DNA of 64,000 nucleotides, from NCBI GenBank assembly GCA_023101725.1, contig JALJCO010013636.1, forward strand, positions 235,762 through 299,761. Direction: 5' to 3'. Shown here piece by piece: positions 1-12,699 of the stretch (position 1 is the stretch's first letter; each line of letters starts with the position of its first letter). Below the pieces are notes generated by a model. The model was not told where the DNA came from, ran no database searches, and saw only the letters and a list, made by a program, of their open reading frames with translations. A program made the translations under genes and the position numbers. This stretch comes from Atherinomorus stipes (Eukaryota; Chordata; Actinopteri; Atheriniformes; Atherinidae).

Positions 1-178
1 CAGGTTGGTGTCATTCTCCTTTACTTTTATGCTACATTACCAATCTCATTTCCAACTTTTTAAAAATAGTACTAGTTTGATCAAAGAACCATTTTCTTAG
101 GGCCCACTGCTGTACATTGTGGAAGGCCACTGTTGCAGAGAAAAGCTTTTATTATGGAGGGTCAACTGGTTAGAAGTA

Positions 179-1365
179 CAGGTACTACCCAAAAAATGAG
201 AATATCTTGAAAAAGTTCATGTATTTCTGTAATTCAACTTAAAAGGTGCAATTTACATATTGTTTAAACAAGTAATATGTGAATCAATATATTTCAAGCT
301 TTTGTTTGTTTGGATGTTGCTGATTAGGACTTTAGGTTTTTAGAAAACCTCAAATTCAGAAACTCAAAAAATTAGAATACGTTGAAAAGCTCCAGTATTG
401 TAGGTTCAGAGTGTCACATTCTAATCAGGTAAGTAATCCAAAACACCTCCATAAGTGCCCCAAGCCTTTAAAAAAGTCCCTGTCTTGGTTTAGAAGAATT
501 TACAATCATGGGGAAGACTGATGATCTGACAGTTATACAGAAAACCATCACTGACTCCTGCACAAGGTGGGAAAGACACAAAAAGTGATAGCAAAAGAAG
601 CTGGATGTTCTCTGAGTGCTGTCTCAAAGCACATTAATGGACAGTTAAGTGGAAAGAAGAAGTGTGGAAGAAAACAGTGTACAAGCTGGAGGACTGACAG
701 CAGCCTGGAGAGGATAGTCAGGAAAGGGCCATTCAAAAGTATGGAGGACTTCATAAGGAATGGACCTGTGAGTTTCATTAAGTCCAGCATAAATGCAGCC
801 ATCTACCAGGACATTTTTGAACACTTCATGCTTGCTTCAGCAGACCAGCTGTATGAGGATGCGGACTTCATCTTCCAGCAAGACTTGGCACCTGCCCACA
901 TTGCCAAAAGAACAAAATCTTGGTTCAACAACCATGCTTGATTGGCCCGTAAACTCACCTGACCTGAACCCCATCGAAAACAAGTGGGGTATTGACAAGA
1001 GAAAGCTGAACGGGAAGAGACCAAACAATAAAGAAGAGCTCAAGGCTGTGATTGCATCCATGCCACGCTGGGTTAAGACAGTCATTTAAGCAAAAGGGGC
1101 CCCAACCAAGTACTAAGTACAGATGCAAGATTTTACTTTAGGAGGCTCTACTTTTTTGTATTAAAAGTCCTTTTTGAACTGATTTCATGCAATATTCTAA
1201 TTTTAAACTGTAAGTCCTAATCAGCAACATTCAAACAAATAAAAGCTTGAAATATATTGATTTGCATATTATTTGTCTATATAATATGTAAATTGCACCT
1301 TTTAAGTTGAATTATAGAAATACATGAACTTTTTCACAATATTCGAATTTTTTGGGTAGTACCTG
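179..1365 (+). mobile_element. Tc1-like transposon, internally deleted
   Basis: The element is bounded by TA dinucleotides (177-178 and 1366-1367). Near-identical inverted repeats of about 155 bp start CAGGTACTACCC at both ends (roughly 179-335 and 1205-1365). TA target sites and long TIRs are the Tc1/mariner arrangement. At 1187 bp it is shorter than the usual ~1.6 kb because the transposase gene inside has lost its middle. It lies in TAF4 intron sequence, in opposite orientation to TAF4. Confidence 0.9.
508..1089 (+). pseudogene. Tc1 transposase remnant
   Basis: Decayed coding sequence of a DDE transposase. A start near 508 (MGKTDDLTVIQK) runs to a stop and the frame shifts. It then continues with a helix-turn-helix block (VIAKEAGCSLSAVSKHI), a short basic linker, a jump into the C-terminal catalytic half (INAAIYQDIFEHFML), the second catalytic Asp region (FQQDLAPAH) and, after another frameshift, WPVNSPDLNPIENKW carrying the last acidic residue. 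The region with the first catalytic Asp (the WTDE-type motif) is missing. About 190 residues remain, against ~340 in intact relatives. It cannot encode an active enzyme. Confidence 0.88.
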
Positions 1366-3971
1366 TAAGTGGCTAAGTAGCATCTATATCAATGTACAGG
1401 TGTAGGTTTTCCCAACAAAACATTGGATTGTATCAAGATGAGTCGTTTTTCACTTCACCTGTGAGCGGTTTTAATGTTGTGGCTGATAAGCATGTCATCC
1501 TGCAAAAGACACTTTAATCTGCCACAGTTTGTTATCTGGATCACATTTAAATTGATTAAATAATGATTTTTCATCAGTCTACTCAAAGCCACAACCATTA
1601 CAAATACTAAAAAAGGTTTAGTTATTTATCAAATAAATGGAAAAGTTCCTTTACATAAGGATTCAGGCCTTTCATTTTGTCGTACAGAGGCTCAGCATCT
1701 TTGGCAGCAAACATGGTCTAACGTCATCTCAGGAATGATCCTACCAGCTTGGAAAAATTCAAGTTCAGCCCAGAGAAGATTTACTGGCATGAGGTCCAAA
1801 CCCTGGCTGGGTCACTATGGAACTAAAGTTATGAAGTTTTTCCAAAGCCACCTCTTCTTTCTTGATGGTATGCTTCGGGTTCTTGTCTTATTAAAATATA
1901 AACCTGAGCACTTTCACTCAAGTGTACTTATATTTTCTGAATAAGGTGAAGCTCAGAGTCTGGTTTCCTTTCATACAAGCTTTTGGAATGTGGCACTTAT
2001 TTTTTTATTAGAGTTTTTTTGGTTGACTTTCTGCTCACAGTTCCCTGCAACAGTAAGCATTGGCCATGAAGAACCACCTTTCACCATGATCAAATACTGT
2101 ATATGCATATTTTACATTCTGACAGGCTGACAAGGTTAAACAAATACAAATACCTCCACAGCAAGCGGTGATTCTGTTTTGAGATTAGTCTGAAATACAT
2201 AATGATATGATGTAAGAGACATTTAATACCCCTTTAGGGAATAATTAAGGCTTTTTTTAAAAAAAAAAAAAAGTAACTGTCTTTTACTGTTTCAGTTTCT
2301 TAGTTTCTAGTCTTCTAGTTTCCTGTTTTATTTTGTAGGTTTTTCCTCCCTTCTGTTATCCTTTTAGTTTTCTTCCTGTTCCCTACACACCTGCTTTCTA
2401 TTGCTCATTTGCCTAACTTGCTCCCTGTTTGGTTTTCTCCTGCAGTGTATATTTACTCTATGGTTTGATTTAATATCTGCCACATCATCATTATTGCCCC
2501 AGTGTTGTCCTTGTGTTAGTCCACATTTATGTATGAGTTTCCCAGCCCTATTTCTTCTATTGTTTTTCATTTAACTTTATTCGTGCCCCAATCTGCCTCC
2601 TGTCTCTTACCCTGCATTTGGGTCCACATCTTCCACGATCTGGGACATAATTCTACTTTATTATATTCAATTGGTCTTCAAAATGTGAAGAAATTTGCAG
2701 AAAGTTGTTTAAAAATTTTCTGAATTAACAACTTAATATTTCATCAGCAGTGACAGGACACAATGGGTCAGATAATGCAGTTAATCTTTAATAAATGCAG
2801 TATAACATGCAGCTGATAATGTTAATATGCCTGTGGGTCAGTCAGATTTCTGTATGGGTCATTTGGTTTATACTGTATAACCATCAAAACTCTGTAAACA
2901 GTAATTTTCTTTAAACCAAAGTCTGGAAAGCTTTGCTTCTGGCAAGCTTTCTTCACTTTCATTTGATCAATCACCTCAGCATGAGGTTGTGTGTTTTTGA
3001 TGCTGTATGTAAATCATGCAGCATGTGTTAGATATAAAAGTGCATAAAAATGGTTTGGGTGTTAAATCAGCAACACTGCCTGCACAGACGTGTGAGAGCT
3101 ACTTCTTCTAACTGGGAGGTAATGGTGGAACAACTTTGCCTCACAGTTGAGGTCAGTGTTCATCATGATGAACACTGATTCATTCAATCTATACATATAG
3201 TTAAATGAGTAAAACAGCCCAAAAAAATTATATAAATAATGAGGTTTCAACTTTAAAATGTGACAAATTGCTGGTAAAAAGCAGTAAAAGTGATTTTATG
3301 TGACTACTGACCACTGTCAACCACAGGGACACAATAATGTTAAAAAAAAAATAAAAAATGCTACCGAGGTACCAAGCTCATTCCCACCACAAACGTTAAC
3401 TCTGACACAAGTTTGAAGATTAAAGTAGATGACCTGAAAGGTGTTTCAACAATCTAACCAGCGCAAGTGCTGCTTCTGTTACACATTGTTTTTAAATAGT
3501 GTTTTGCAGGTAGATATTCAGTGACCTAACTTTTTTTTTTATCTATAACTCCGCAAATGCTGGAACTTACCACAGTCTGGGATGACAGGATTATGAAAAC
3601 TTACCACTGAAAGCTGCCAACACAAAAGCTTAAAGAAAAGAGCATATTTGGGGGGAAAATAAGATTAGTTTGGATTATAACACTTTGCATAAGGCAGTGC
3701 TGGTAGGTTGATGTGATCATTGTTATAGTATTATAAGTAGGATGGAAAAGACAGTGGAGTTCAAAGTCAGACAAAGTTATGATTAGTTACACCTATAGAT
3801 TACTATCACAACCTGCTGAGGTTGTCCTTTAAACAGCCAGATATTGAAGAACTGTGAAATTCAGACTTCCTTGTTCAGAACGTGGGACCTTGATGATCAA
3901 CGAACGAGGTAGCAAAAGGAGCTGAAAAGAAAAACTAATGAAAAAAACAATCAAGTCAGTCTAGTTCTCAC

Positions 3972-4094
3972 CTCGGTCCCTGATGGCGTAGCCCCCGGTG
4001 AGTCCACTTTACGTTTTTTGCGGGGTCCAATAGCGGCTAGTGCTGTGAGGTTGGCATCTCGCTGCCTCATCTGGGCCAGCTCCTGTTGTTGCAT
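3972..4094 (-). CDS. taf4: TAF4 internal exon with basic NLS-like motif
   Basis: This 123 bp minus-strand exon (41 codons, phase 0) lies between acceptor cttcttcatcag and donor gtgaga. It starts MQQQELAQMRQRDANLTALA and continues AIGPRKKRKVDSPGATPSGTE. RDANLTALAAIGPRKKR is close to invariant in TAF4 and TAF4B. The following KVDSPG points to TAF4 rather than TAF4B, which has PLES there as I recall it. PRKKRKV closely resembles the classical monopartite nuclear localisation signal, which suits a nuclear TFIID subunit. The last TAF4 exons, which end in the RITRVNLRDLIFCLE block, were looked for on the minus strand below 3972 and not seen, so they should lie before position 1. Confidence 0.94.
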
Positions 4095-4405
4095 CTGATG
4101 AAGAAGGAGCAAAAAGATCAGGAAATAAGCTTACGTACTGCATTATACATAATGTGTTGCTGCAGTATCATATGTGCCTGTATGGATGAGTATGTTGTGG
4201 AAAATAATACACAACAATGATCTGTATGCTAGCTTAAAATGTTTAATTACAACCTAATAAAATACCCCTTTATTTATCACTCAATCAATAGTTGCTAAAG
4301 TAACTGCTCAGAGATATCTATAATTACAAATTCCAGTTATTGAAATGTATCTTTTAAAACTGCTTCAATTTTTTCCATTTATTTTTTTTTTTCTTGCTTT
4401 ATTAA

Positions 4406-4732
4406 AGCAACCCTTACCGATCTTGCATTTCAGAAGCACAGCAAGATTATTTGAATATAAACAGTCCCGCCTCACTCCTAAGACACCCCCTCATTCCCTC
4501 CACCTCCCAATGCAGAAGCAAAGGTCTAACAGGCAGGTCCCTTGGACAATCCTAGAAGTGCACCCCACTTCAAGGATTGGTTGGAGTTTTCATTGAATAT
4601 TTAGAGATTGGAATAATATTTTATATTGATTAATGGTGGGTCTGTCTTGTATTTCAGAGTTCCATTACCTCATTCATAGCATTTTACCCTATTAGAAAAT
4701 AGTGCAGGAATGCAACATCGGTAAGGGTTGCT
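4406..4732. mobile_element. TTAA-flanked MITE, copy 1
   Basis: This 327 bp non-autonomous element has TTAA at 4402-4405 and 4733-4736. Its inverted ends read AGCAACCCTTACCGAT and the reverse complement. It has no coding capacity. A second copy lies in the opposite orientation at 63507-63834 and matches along its length, including the GCAGAAGCAAAGGTCT-type interior. TTAA target sites fit the piggyBac or Kolobok superfamilies; I cannot tell which from the ends alone. Confidence 0.88.
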
Positions 4733-4752
4733 TTAAGTATACACATAGTATT

Positions 4753-4990
4753 AAAAAGGGCTGGGACGATATGCTTTTCTCCGGAGGGAGGACGAATGAT
4801 GTTAAAAGACCTAAAACGCCTGATGATCTCAGGAACATCACTGATGATGTGTCCCACAGCATCACAAGATGTACCTTTAGTCTTTGGGTGCCTATTCAAT
4901 TTAAACTGCGATTCTTTGATATTGACGATTTTTGTGATTTTTTTTTTTTGTTGTTGTTGTTTGTTTGCTTTTTAACACCAGACTATGTGA
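4753..4990. repeat. Possible hAT-derived fragment
   Basis: A segment directly after the TTAA MITE begins AGGGCTGGGACGATATGC. This resembles the AGGGCTGGGCGATAT ends of the hAT elements elsewhere in this window. I did not find a matching opposite end or a TSD, so this is either a truncated copy or a chance similarity. Confidence 0.3.
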
Positions 4991-5339
4991 AAAATTGCAA
5001 TTATGACGATGTATACAGACTACAGAAGCTATATTTCCCCAAAAATGCACATCTCATGCAAGGCAGTTTTTAGGATTTATTCAGCAGCAGTATATTTGAA
5101 CCAGCTGTTTGAACTTATAAAGCCTGGACTGCATATAAAAGAGGTTAAAAAAAATAGTGAAGAAAAACTATATACTGTTCTGATATGTACACTCCCAACC
5201 CAGCTTATAAACATAGACTAAAATGGAGCATTTAAATTTTGAGGGGGAAAAAATCAGTTTAAATATTGTAAAACAAAATATCACAATACTTATGTATATA
5301 CATTTTTTTCTCCCACCTTTTGCATTTGCCTATTATTTT

Positions 5340-5452
5340 CTTCATGCTGTTCTTATTGTCCTTCTATGATGTTGTTTTTATGGTAAGCACTTTGGTTACC
5401 TTGTGTACTGTAAAGGGCTACATAAATAAAATTGATTGATTGATTGATTATA
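5340..5452 (+). repeat. Retroelement 3' tail (LINE/SINE-like)
   Basis: The sequence reads CTGTAAAGGGCTACATAAAT, then AAAATTGATTGATTGATTGA. A conserved 3' stem followed by a short tandem ATTG tail is typical of 5'-truncated non-LTR retroelements and their SINEs in fish. The body is too short to assign a family. Confidence 0.5.
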
Positions 5453-8400
5453 AAAATACATTTCTTCGTGTATATTACATAAAAGATGGAGCACAGTAGC
5501 AGCAATCTTTTGACTTACATGGACTAGGTCAATCGTCTTTTACAGCGACGGCAACCAAAACTGTCTCACACACACACATATACATACGCAGACACACGCA
5601 CGCACAAACACACACACACAATGTTCAAATAAAAAGAAATACCTCCTGCTGTTGTCCCTCCTTGCACTCTTTAAATATAATAATATCCTGAGCAGAACAA
5701 AATGGAAGACCACTGTCAGCCATTAGCAGAGCTCATCTCAAAGATTGAGTGTGTGCAGTCACATGGTCCTGTTGTAGTTTTTGCAGTTCACAATATTTAA
5801 GTTGGCGTTACATTTTTTTCCTACTTCATCTTCTTTTTTTGGAGGAAGGCACAGCCCAAGGTAATGTCATGTCTAGCTGCAGGGCTGAGGGGGAACCCAG
5901 CGATGCTGGGAGCTGCCCTTTCTATTGGGTGGAGATGTTAGGGCCTGGGGCCATGGCACAGAGGGTGCCAGCACTCCCTGCAACATGCAAACACAATGAG
6001 TGCACACACATGTGCCTATCAATCCTGGCCACAGCACAGGGAATGCCTACCCACCAGCTTGCCTGCGTGCCTGCCTGCTGGGGGAGAGAGGCCTGGGTTG
6101 GAGCGAACAGGGACAATCAATGTGCGCCTTGATGTCTTTCATGTTCTTTTATGTTATCTCTCAGCATGTGTTCGCCGGGCACTGGTGTTTGTGTGAGGCA
6201 TGTATGTTGTCTGATCAGTGGAAAATTTCATGTTACTTTCAGATGGTGCTCTGTAAAAGGTTGCTTTGGTGTACAAAGTCTGATCTAAAATGTGCATGCA
6301 GTTGACTCTGATTTTTCCCTTAAAACCCCGCTGGCAAGGCATGGCCTTTAGGGTGTTGCCACTTCACATTTAGCACGGCGGAACTGTTGAAAGATTCAAA
6401 CACGCTGACAAAGTAGGGGGAATAATAGCAGCTGAATACACAGACTGCATTTACTTATCCTTTCTGTGACGGACAGTGATAAAAGTATGGATATTGGCAT
6501 GATTTAAGAAACATGAAAGAAATGGTTAAGTTTGTGAATTCGTGTTTTGTTTTGATTTGGCAGACCATTATTGCCATACATATGTATACAAAGGTAATTT
6601 GAAGCAAGAGATTGTAGGGATGATCACTGCCCCTGTCTACATGAGTAGTATTTAAGTTATCAGTGCTGACCTTATCAGGCTTTGCCACAAACAACTCACA
6701 AATCTCTCCAGGCCTGACCTTAAAGAATCCCCCACAAAGCGAGCGATGGCAGAACAGCAGAACAGGAGAGGAAGGGAAAGAGGTCCGCTATCTCTCTGAT
6801 GGCACCAGGATGCCGACATCTCTGGCTGGCAGTTGGCACCAGGCATGGGCTCCCAACGCCCACAGCAACTGCCTGCATTTTCAGATTTATGACTGTATGA
6901 TAAACGAAGACTTCATTTTACCATCTGCAAGCCTCCAGTCTGTGTTTCCCGTCATAGTGAAGCGGCCGCCATGACAATGGGAGACTGATTTCTGATCTCA
7001 ATCTGGTGCCACTACACAGACGCTTCTTTCCTTTGAACTGCGCTTTACTATCCAGAGTCAGTGGTAATTTAGCGTGCACACAGTTATCTTCGTGGCTGGT
7101 CATGTTACATAGCTTTATGTTTTAATGGGAGTTTACTTTCAGTGCAAAATATTTGTGGGAAAATATATAAAGACTTCATCAGAATAATTAACTAATGCGG
7201 GTCAGTGTCAAGCATACGCTTACTTACTGTAGTATTTCTGAAATGTATTGCTTTGCTTGATGTGATAGTTAATGCACAACAAAGATAAAAAGACTTAATA
7301 TAACATGCTATTAATTGCTGATCCAAAATATTATTCAGTTGACTAGATTCCCAGAGTTAGGACAAGATGTCCTGGAACTCTGTTCTTTATTTTATTTATG
7401 CTACCATGTTTAGTTTTGATGGGCGCACCACAGCATCTGTTGCTATGATGTCATCTGTACTGTACCTTCATTGGTGCTGTTCCTGAGGAATGTAAAGCTA
7501 CCATAGCGCCATGAGCGACTATATGATTTCTTTAGCAAGGTTTTGATTTTCTGAAATAAGTTGTTTAGGATATACCAGAGGTCGAAAGTGTGCTGCAATG
7601 TTTTCCGTACAGAGAATTTAATGGCGTCTGTAACTCCTAAAAGTTTTTTTTCGTCATTACTATTTAGTTAAATGTTAATGTTTACGAACTCAACATTAGA
7701 TGTAGAACTATGTAAATGTCTATGACACTCATTTCTTTATATAATGTATTAGCAGGAAAATATGCGACTTTACTAAAATGTCTACAGTATATGTAATGTA
7801 GAAACAGCATTGTTCATCCCTTGATGTCTTTTTTAAGCTTGAATAACTTATCGGTCTTTATTAAATAGGTAAAAAAAAATTCTCTTTACCATTAAATGTT
7901 TGCATAAAGTAAAAGTCTTTTTTTGTTTTTAATTCATTTTGCATTTACATTTTTTCATTCTTCAGCATGATGATAAAAATCAATGTTTTTTTAACAAATG
8001 GTTGAGATAACAGTTATATGGTAAAAACATGGTTAAAAAAAAGTGAAATGGTCAACACTTGAACCCTAATGGGATAGCGAACACTCATTTTTGGTACATA
8101 CACAAAACAAGTAATAGGGATACTTCAGGCAGGTTTGCTAACATTTTAATACATTTTAATAAGATTCATCATAGTATCTGAAAAATTTGCTCTTCCAAAC
8201 AGTGGAGCTCTCAGTTAAAGAGTTAAAATGGTAAGGTACATAGATTGGACGGAAAAAAAGTAAAACACGCCTTGCAAGAGACCTGAAGAACTGTTGCCCA
8301 AAGCCACTTTGAAAGATTATAAGAGAGTAGTTCTTTGGAAGCATAATATTAAGAGAGAAGAGATGGATCATTTCTTTCTGTTCCTGTAAAACCTCCTTAG

Positions 8401-8782
8401 TCATTATTGAGATGAGCTGGAAGCACCCATGTTTGTAGACCTCCATGTTTTAGGATCTTACCTCCAGAAATAGAACCTTCTGCAGGTACATGATAAACAT
8501 CGATTTTCCCTTGACAATAAATCTGACCGCTCGTAACAATTACTGGTAAAATGGTAAACTGTGGTACAATTCCCAATGGTTAATATTCCCATTTCAAGTT
8601 TAAAATACCATTTAAACTGTGTTTGATTACTGCATTTTGAAAAACTTGCAGTAATACTGCTCATTGGCTGGAAAAGTAGAAGCGGTCCCTCAGAGGCAGG
8701 CACGCATGCGCAGTCTGCAACATTTGGCTTCTAAACACATGGAGGAAGACGACCGAGGCACCACAGACTCTGCTCTGGTCAT

Positions 8783-9010
8783 TTAAACATACATTTTCAT
8801 GCCTTCTTTAACCCAATGTCCTTTTGTCCACAATGGCTTACCATCAAGATCATACTCAACCTGAAAACCAAGGTAGTTACAACTTCTAGATCTGAACATA
8901 GTTGAACACAGATCCACTAAGTTTTCAATACAGAGCTCATCATCAGAGCACAAGTTGATCAAATAAATTAAAAACTCTGTATTGTTGGATATTCGATACA
9001 CAGTGCTCAC
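8783..9010 (-). other. Unidentified 75-codon open frame
   Basis: A minus-strand frame starts MSTVYRISNNTEFLIYLINL and ends DGKPLWTKGHWVKEGMKMYV. Its composition looks more protein-like than most intron frames here. It lies next to sequence (near 8985-9025) that resembles the decayed ends of hAT-type repeats with GTATCG words. I do not recognise a domain, and no splice-compatible partner exon was seen. It could be a degraded transposon or processed-gene fragment, or chance. Confidence 0.2.
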
Positions 9011-9042
9011 GGTTCAATACACACCCGATACATACAAACATA

Positions 9043-9577
9043 CAGTCGTCCCCAAAATGATTCATACCCTCCCATTAAAGATGGAAAAAAAATCAGCTGT
9101 TAGTGAAATAACTTAAAATTGACAAAAGTAATAATAAATAAAAATTCTATGAAAATTATGTCATTGATTTTGTATTATGGTTCAACAGAAATGTTAAAAA
9201 CAAACAAACAAAAAGGAAACAAAGAAAACAAGCATGATGGGGCTAAATTTTCTTGAGCAACACTTTGAGGCAATCACTGCAATCAGGTGTTTTTAGTATT
9301 GTTCAATAAGAATTTTGCACCTTTTGATAGGTATTTTGGCCCAGTGTCTATGAGCAGGGTGCTCTATTTGGTTGGACAGTTTCGTTTGTTTATTTTTATT
9401 TTTTTACTATTATTTTAAACTCCAATTCAAAAACAATATACAATTTCACTAAATTATATTTTTGTAAATTTACATTTATTATTCGTTTCTTTAGTTTCTT
9501 GTTATTTGAATTACAGTACTATAGTGAATGTAGCCTGTTCTTCAATGGAAGGTTATGAATAATTTTGAGGATGACTG
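9043..9577. mobile_element. Tc1-derived non-autonomous element, copy 1 (complete)
   Basis: This 535 bp element is flanked by TA (9041-9042 and 9578-9579). Its inverted ends read CAGTCGTCCCCAAAATGATT and, at the right in reverse, CAGTCATCCTCAAAATTATT. The interior is AT-rich and non-coding. Copies in this window are at 34987-35523 (537 bp, complete), 34294-34685 (inverted, truncated) and 59062-59392 (truncated). TA flanks and CAGT ends place it with Tc1/mariner. Confidence 0.88.
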
Positions 9578-9589
9578 TAGATAGGTATG

Positions 9590-9885
9590 CACACACACAC
9601 ACACATCCTTGTACTTCTATCTAAGTGAGGACATTCATTGAAATAATGCATTTCCTAGCCCCTAACCCTAACCCTTACCTGAACCTAATTCTAACCTAAA
9701 CTCTAAAACAAAATCTCGACCCTTAAAATTGGGTTTTTCTTTGACTTTTTTAGTGAGGGCTGGCGAAAATGTCCTCTCTTTGCAAAAATGTCCTCACTTT
9801 GTTTGTTAAAGATGCAAAACGGTTCTCACAATGTAGCAAGTACAGGAACACACAGACACACTCATACACACACATTTTAATTATA
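9590..9885. repeat. Inverted-repeat element with CCCTAA-like interior
   Basis: The left part (CTTGTACTTCTATCTAAGTG) and the reverse complement of the right part (CCTGTACTTGCTACATTGTG) form imperfect inverted ends, each next to a CA/GT run. The interior contains CCCTAACCCTAACCCTTA followed by degenerate TAACC-type words. This looks like a dispersed fish MITE rather than a telomere remnant. Boundaries are approximate. Confidence 0.45.
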
Positions 9886-12237
9886 CTGCAATAAAAATGA
9901 TAACTGTGATCATTTTGGTCACAATAATCGTGACATGAAATTTCCATACTGTTACATCCCTACTCCTTACATATCCCTTTTAACAGACTTAGGTGAACGA
10001 ATTCTATGAAGCAGCAGGAGCAGCTCCAGTCACCACCTGCAGAAGTGTACCTCAGAAGATGGTTTGGGGAATGCTTATTAATTCATCTCTTACTGAACTT
10101 ACTACGTTTTGTAGATTTGAGTTATCGACACAAGTAATTATTTTACAGCAACTCCCATCAGAGGATCTTTTTGACATTTTTGTGATGTGGAGCAAGAAAG
10201 CATATGTACGAAATGCAAACGCAACAATCCATCTCCTGGAGTACTAATGTTAAGTGACAGGTGCAATCATTGCCAAAAACAAGAAAAGGTCACTACTGAG
10301 AGCATTCGCAGACTTTTAGAATAAGCAGCAAGCACAATGCATACATTTGCCAGCTTCAATCAATGGTATTACGCTATTATCTGTTTTTCCACAGTCACTT
10401 AAATACCAGTGCTTCCAGTCTGCGTCTCTGCCCTTAAAAAGCAGGGAATGGGGACTTTTAAGGCCAAATTATTAATAAAGGTCAAGAGGTGGAGAACAGA
10501 GTATCAATCTGTGGTTGAAGAGGATTAATGTGTGCACGTATAGCACAGTGTAGCTGAGTTTTTGTTAGCAAAATAAACAAATAGAAATAATGAGAATAGT
10601 AAAGATGTCAGTGTGTTTTCTACCATTAAATCTCAATTACATGCAAGTGAAATATTCAGGATGTGTCATGGAGTTACTGTATATGCTGCAGAAGATTCCT
10701 CAAAATGAGATGAAAATAAGATTTAGACCTGCAATAAGATTTTGTTGGTGATATCAAAACATTTTAAAAAGGAAAAACTAGTAAAGCACACATTTAAATT
10801 GAAACATATCGAGCTGATGTGTAAAAACCCATCCATCATCTTCGCTGTCTTGCTATTGGTTTTTAAAGTCACCTGTTCCTCTCATCTTGATTTATTTACA
10901 CGCCTAAGTTCGAAGTCTGAGCCTGTAATAAATCAGTAAAAGTGTCTTTCAAGAGCAAAACAAGAAATAACAAGAAAGAGCAGTATGTTCCCTTATGATG
11001 CAAAAATGCCCAGAGTGTGGCAAGAACCTCAGAGCATTCTGATCCGCTTGGAGTGAAGAGGAGGAGGAGGAGGAGCTGCAGGAGCCGTGATGGCCAACCT
11101 GCCGTTCTCCATCTCTGCTGTTTTTAACAAAGGCTTTTCTCTCCACTCCCCCTTGCTTATGGCCTAGGGGGCTGCTCGCGGCCCTCCAGACGCTTACAGA
11201 CAGATGTCCTTGGTGGAGCAGAACATGCTCGGCTTGACGTCACAGGCAGCTTTGGGGCTGTGAAGGAAGTTAAAAGGGTGTTTGCCCTGCAAAGACCACA
11301 GTATGCAAGCCAGACTGTAGGTTTTGAATTGATCTGTCTCATCCCCTTCCCGTGAATCTTTTTGGACAAAGATGAGACAGACGGGTGCTTCGAAGTGTAC
11401 AGACGTGTCATATGCTTTCATTCAAACTGCATACATTTTAAATACTATTCATGAGAAATATCTTTTTTGTTTCCAGTGTTTGCACTGCTGCTGTCCCTTA
11501 TTTGAGCGTGTCAGCTGTCAGTAAAGGAGTAAAAGTGAATAACATTTAAATGATTTGAAGTACACTGCACCAAAACTTGACACGGTCAAAGATTGAAGGG
11601 AGCCTCTTCAAGAGTCGCACGTATGCAAAGTACTTCAAAGTGCGGTGTCTGCAACGAAAACTGTCAACTGACTGCTGACATCTGCTCATGTCATGCAGTT
11701 TCTGTCTCATACATTCACCGAGGATTTAGTACCTGGTAGCAGACTTGCACAGTTGCAGGGAATCTTAGACAGAAGCAGTCTAATGGTGTGAAAAACTCTA
11801 GCCAGTTCATTTTACAATTAACATTAACATACATTTTCAAAATGATGAGTTAAAGGTCAGAACAGATGTCTCTGCAAAATACTGTAGTATTTTGCATATA
11901 CTGTAAAAGACAATTTTGTCTTCTACTCTTCCCAGCAGCACAGCCTCAGTTAAGTAGGACTGTATCTAATGTTTGTTTGAAACGCAGTTATCTCTGCAGC
12001 TTTAAACTGCATAAACAGCTTCACAGTGTTAAATTAACACCAATAATCACAGCATTTTGTCTTCAGTGTGAGACAAAGTCTTAGAAGATTAAACTGGCAT
12101 TATGTAAGAGGAAAAAGAGTAAGAGTGGCTTGAGGCACAGCCAGGAACCTAAAAACTTTGTCTGCCGGGGCTCTAATATATTAGCAGGAGCAGCATTTAC
12201 TGTAGGTCCAGTACCACAGATATCGACATGCCACTAA

Positions 12238-12699
12238 AGACCCGTTTTCACCAGCGGGGCTGGGTCAGGCCAGGTCGGTCCACTTTTTTTGCATCTCCAG
12301 TCTACTGATAAAAAAACTGGGACGGGTACCCTTTTATCTGACCCGGCTCCTCCTACTTTTTTGGTACCCTTAGGGGCACTGATCTAACCAATCCGGACGA
12401 AAGAGGTGGAGCTTAACAAACTGCAATCTGTTGATTGGTTGAAAAAAATATGTCACTTCCCGCGTGACCTGCCATAAAAACAAACCAGGGATGGCCCCTT
12501 TGTTTCTGTCACATGTGGTGTGGCGTTTTGGTTAAAAGGCGTTGCACTGTGATGATGTCACGTGATCATGTAGCAGCGCTATCCGGTTAATACTCTGCCT
12601 CCAGGGTAAGGGTACAGTTTGCTGTGGGGATGCAACGTGAAATCAAATCTGTACCAAAACCCACCCGACCCGACCCGACCCACATTTAGAAACAGGGCT
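12238..12699. mobile_element. Harbinger-like MITE
   Basis: This 462 bp element is flanked by TAA (12235-12237 and 12700-12702). The imperfect inverted ends are AGACCCGTTTTCACC and AGCCCTGTTTCTAAA. A three-base TWA target site is characteristic of PIF/Harbinger. The interior is GC-richer than its surroundings, with GGGTCGGG-type words near the right end, and has no coding capacity. Confidence 0.65.

Larger units (their letters stand above)
1..3971 (-). other. taf4: TAF4 intron, 3' part (incomplete)
   Basis: This is the start of the intron after the 4094-3972 exon, and it continues beyond the left edge. It holds a Tc1-like element at 179-1365. From 1366 to 3971 the sequence is AT-rich with scattered homopolymers, for example A/T runs near 2256-2272. 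I see no convincing coding exon, RNA gene or delimited repeat there. Confidence 0.8.

Noticed and set aside
1..3971. Terminal TAF4 exons (the RITRVNLRDLIFCLE-type block)
   Set aside because: I looked for the reverse complement of this block below 3972 and saw nothing similar; they should lie outside the window.
8461..8486. Possible 18-nt TAF4 microexon on the minus strand (cag/AAGGTTCTATTTCTGGAG/gtaag)
   Set aside because: Splice words are present, but the six codons have no counterpart in TAF4. The flanking exons already join correctly without it.
9655..9685. CCCTAACCCTAACCCTTA as an interstitial telomere
   Set aside because: Only two to three degenerate units, inside a dispersed inverted-repeat element; a similar GGGTTAGGGTTAGG word at about 59688 is also isolated.
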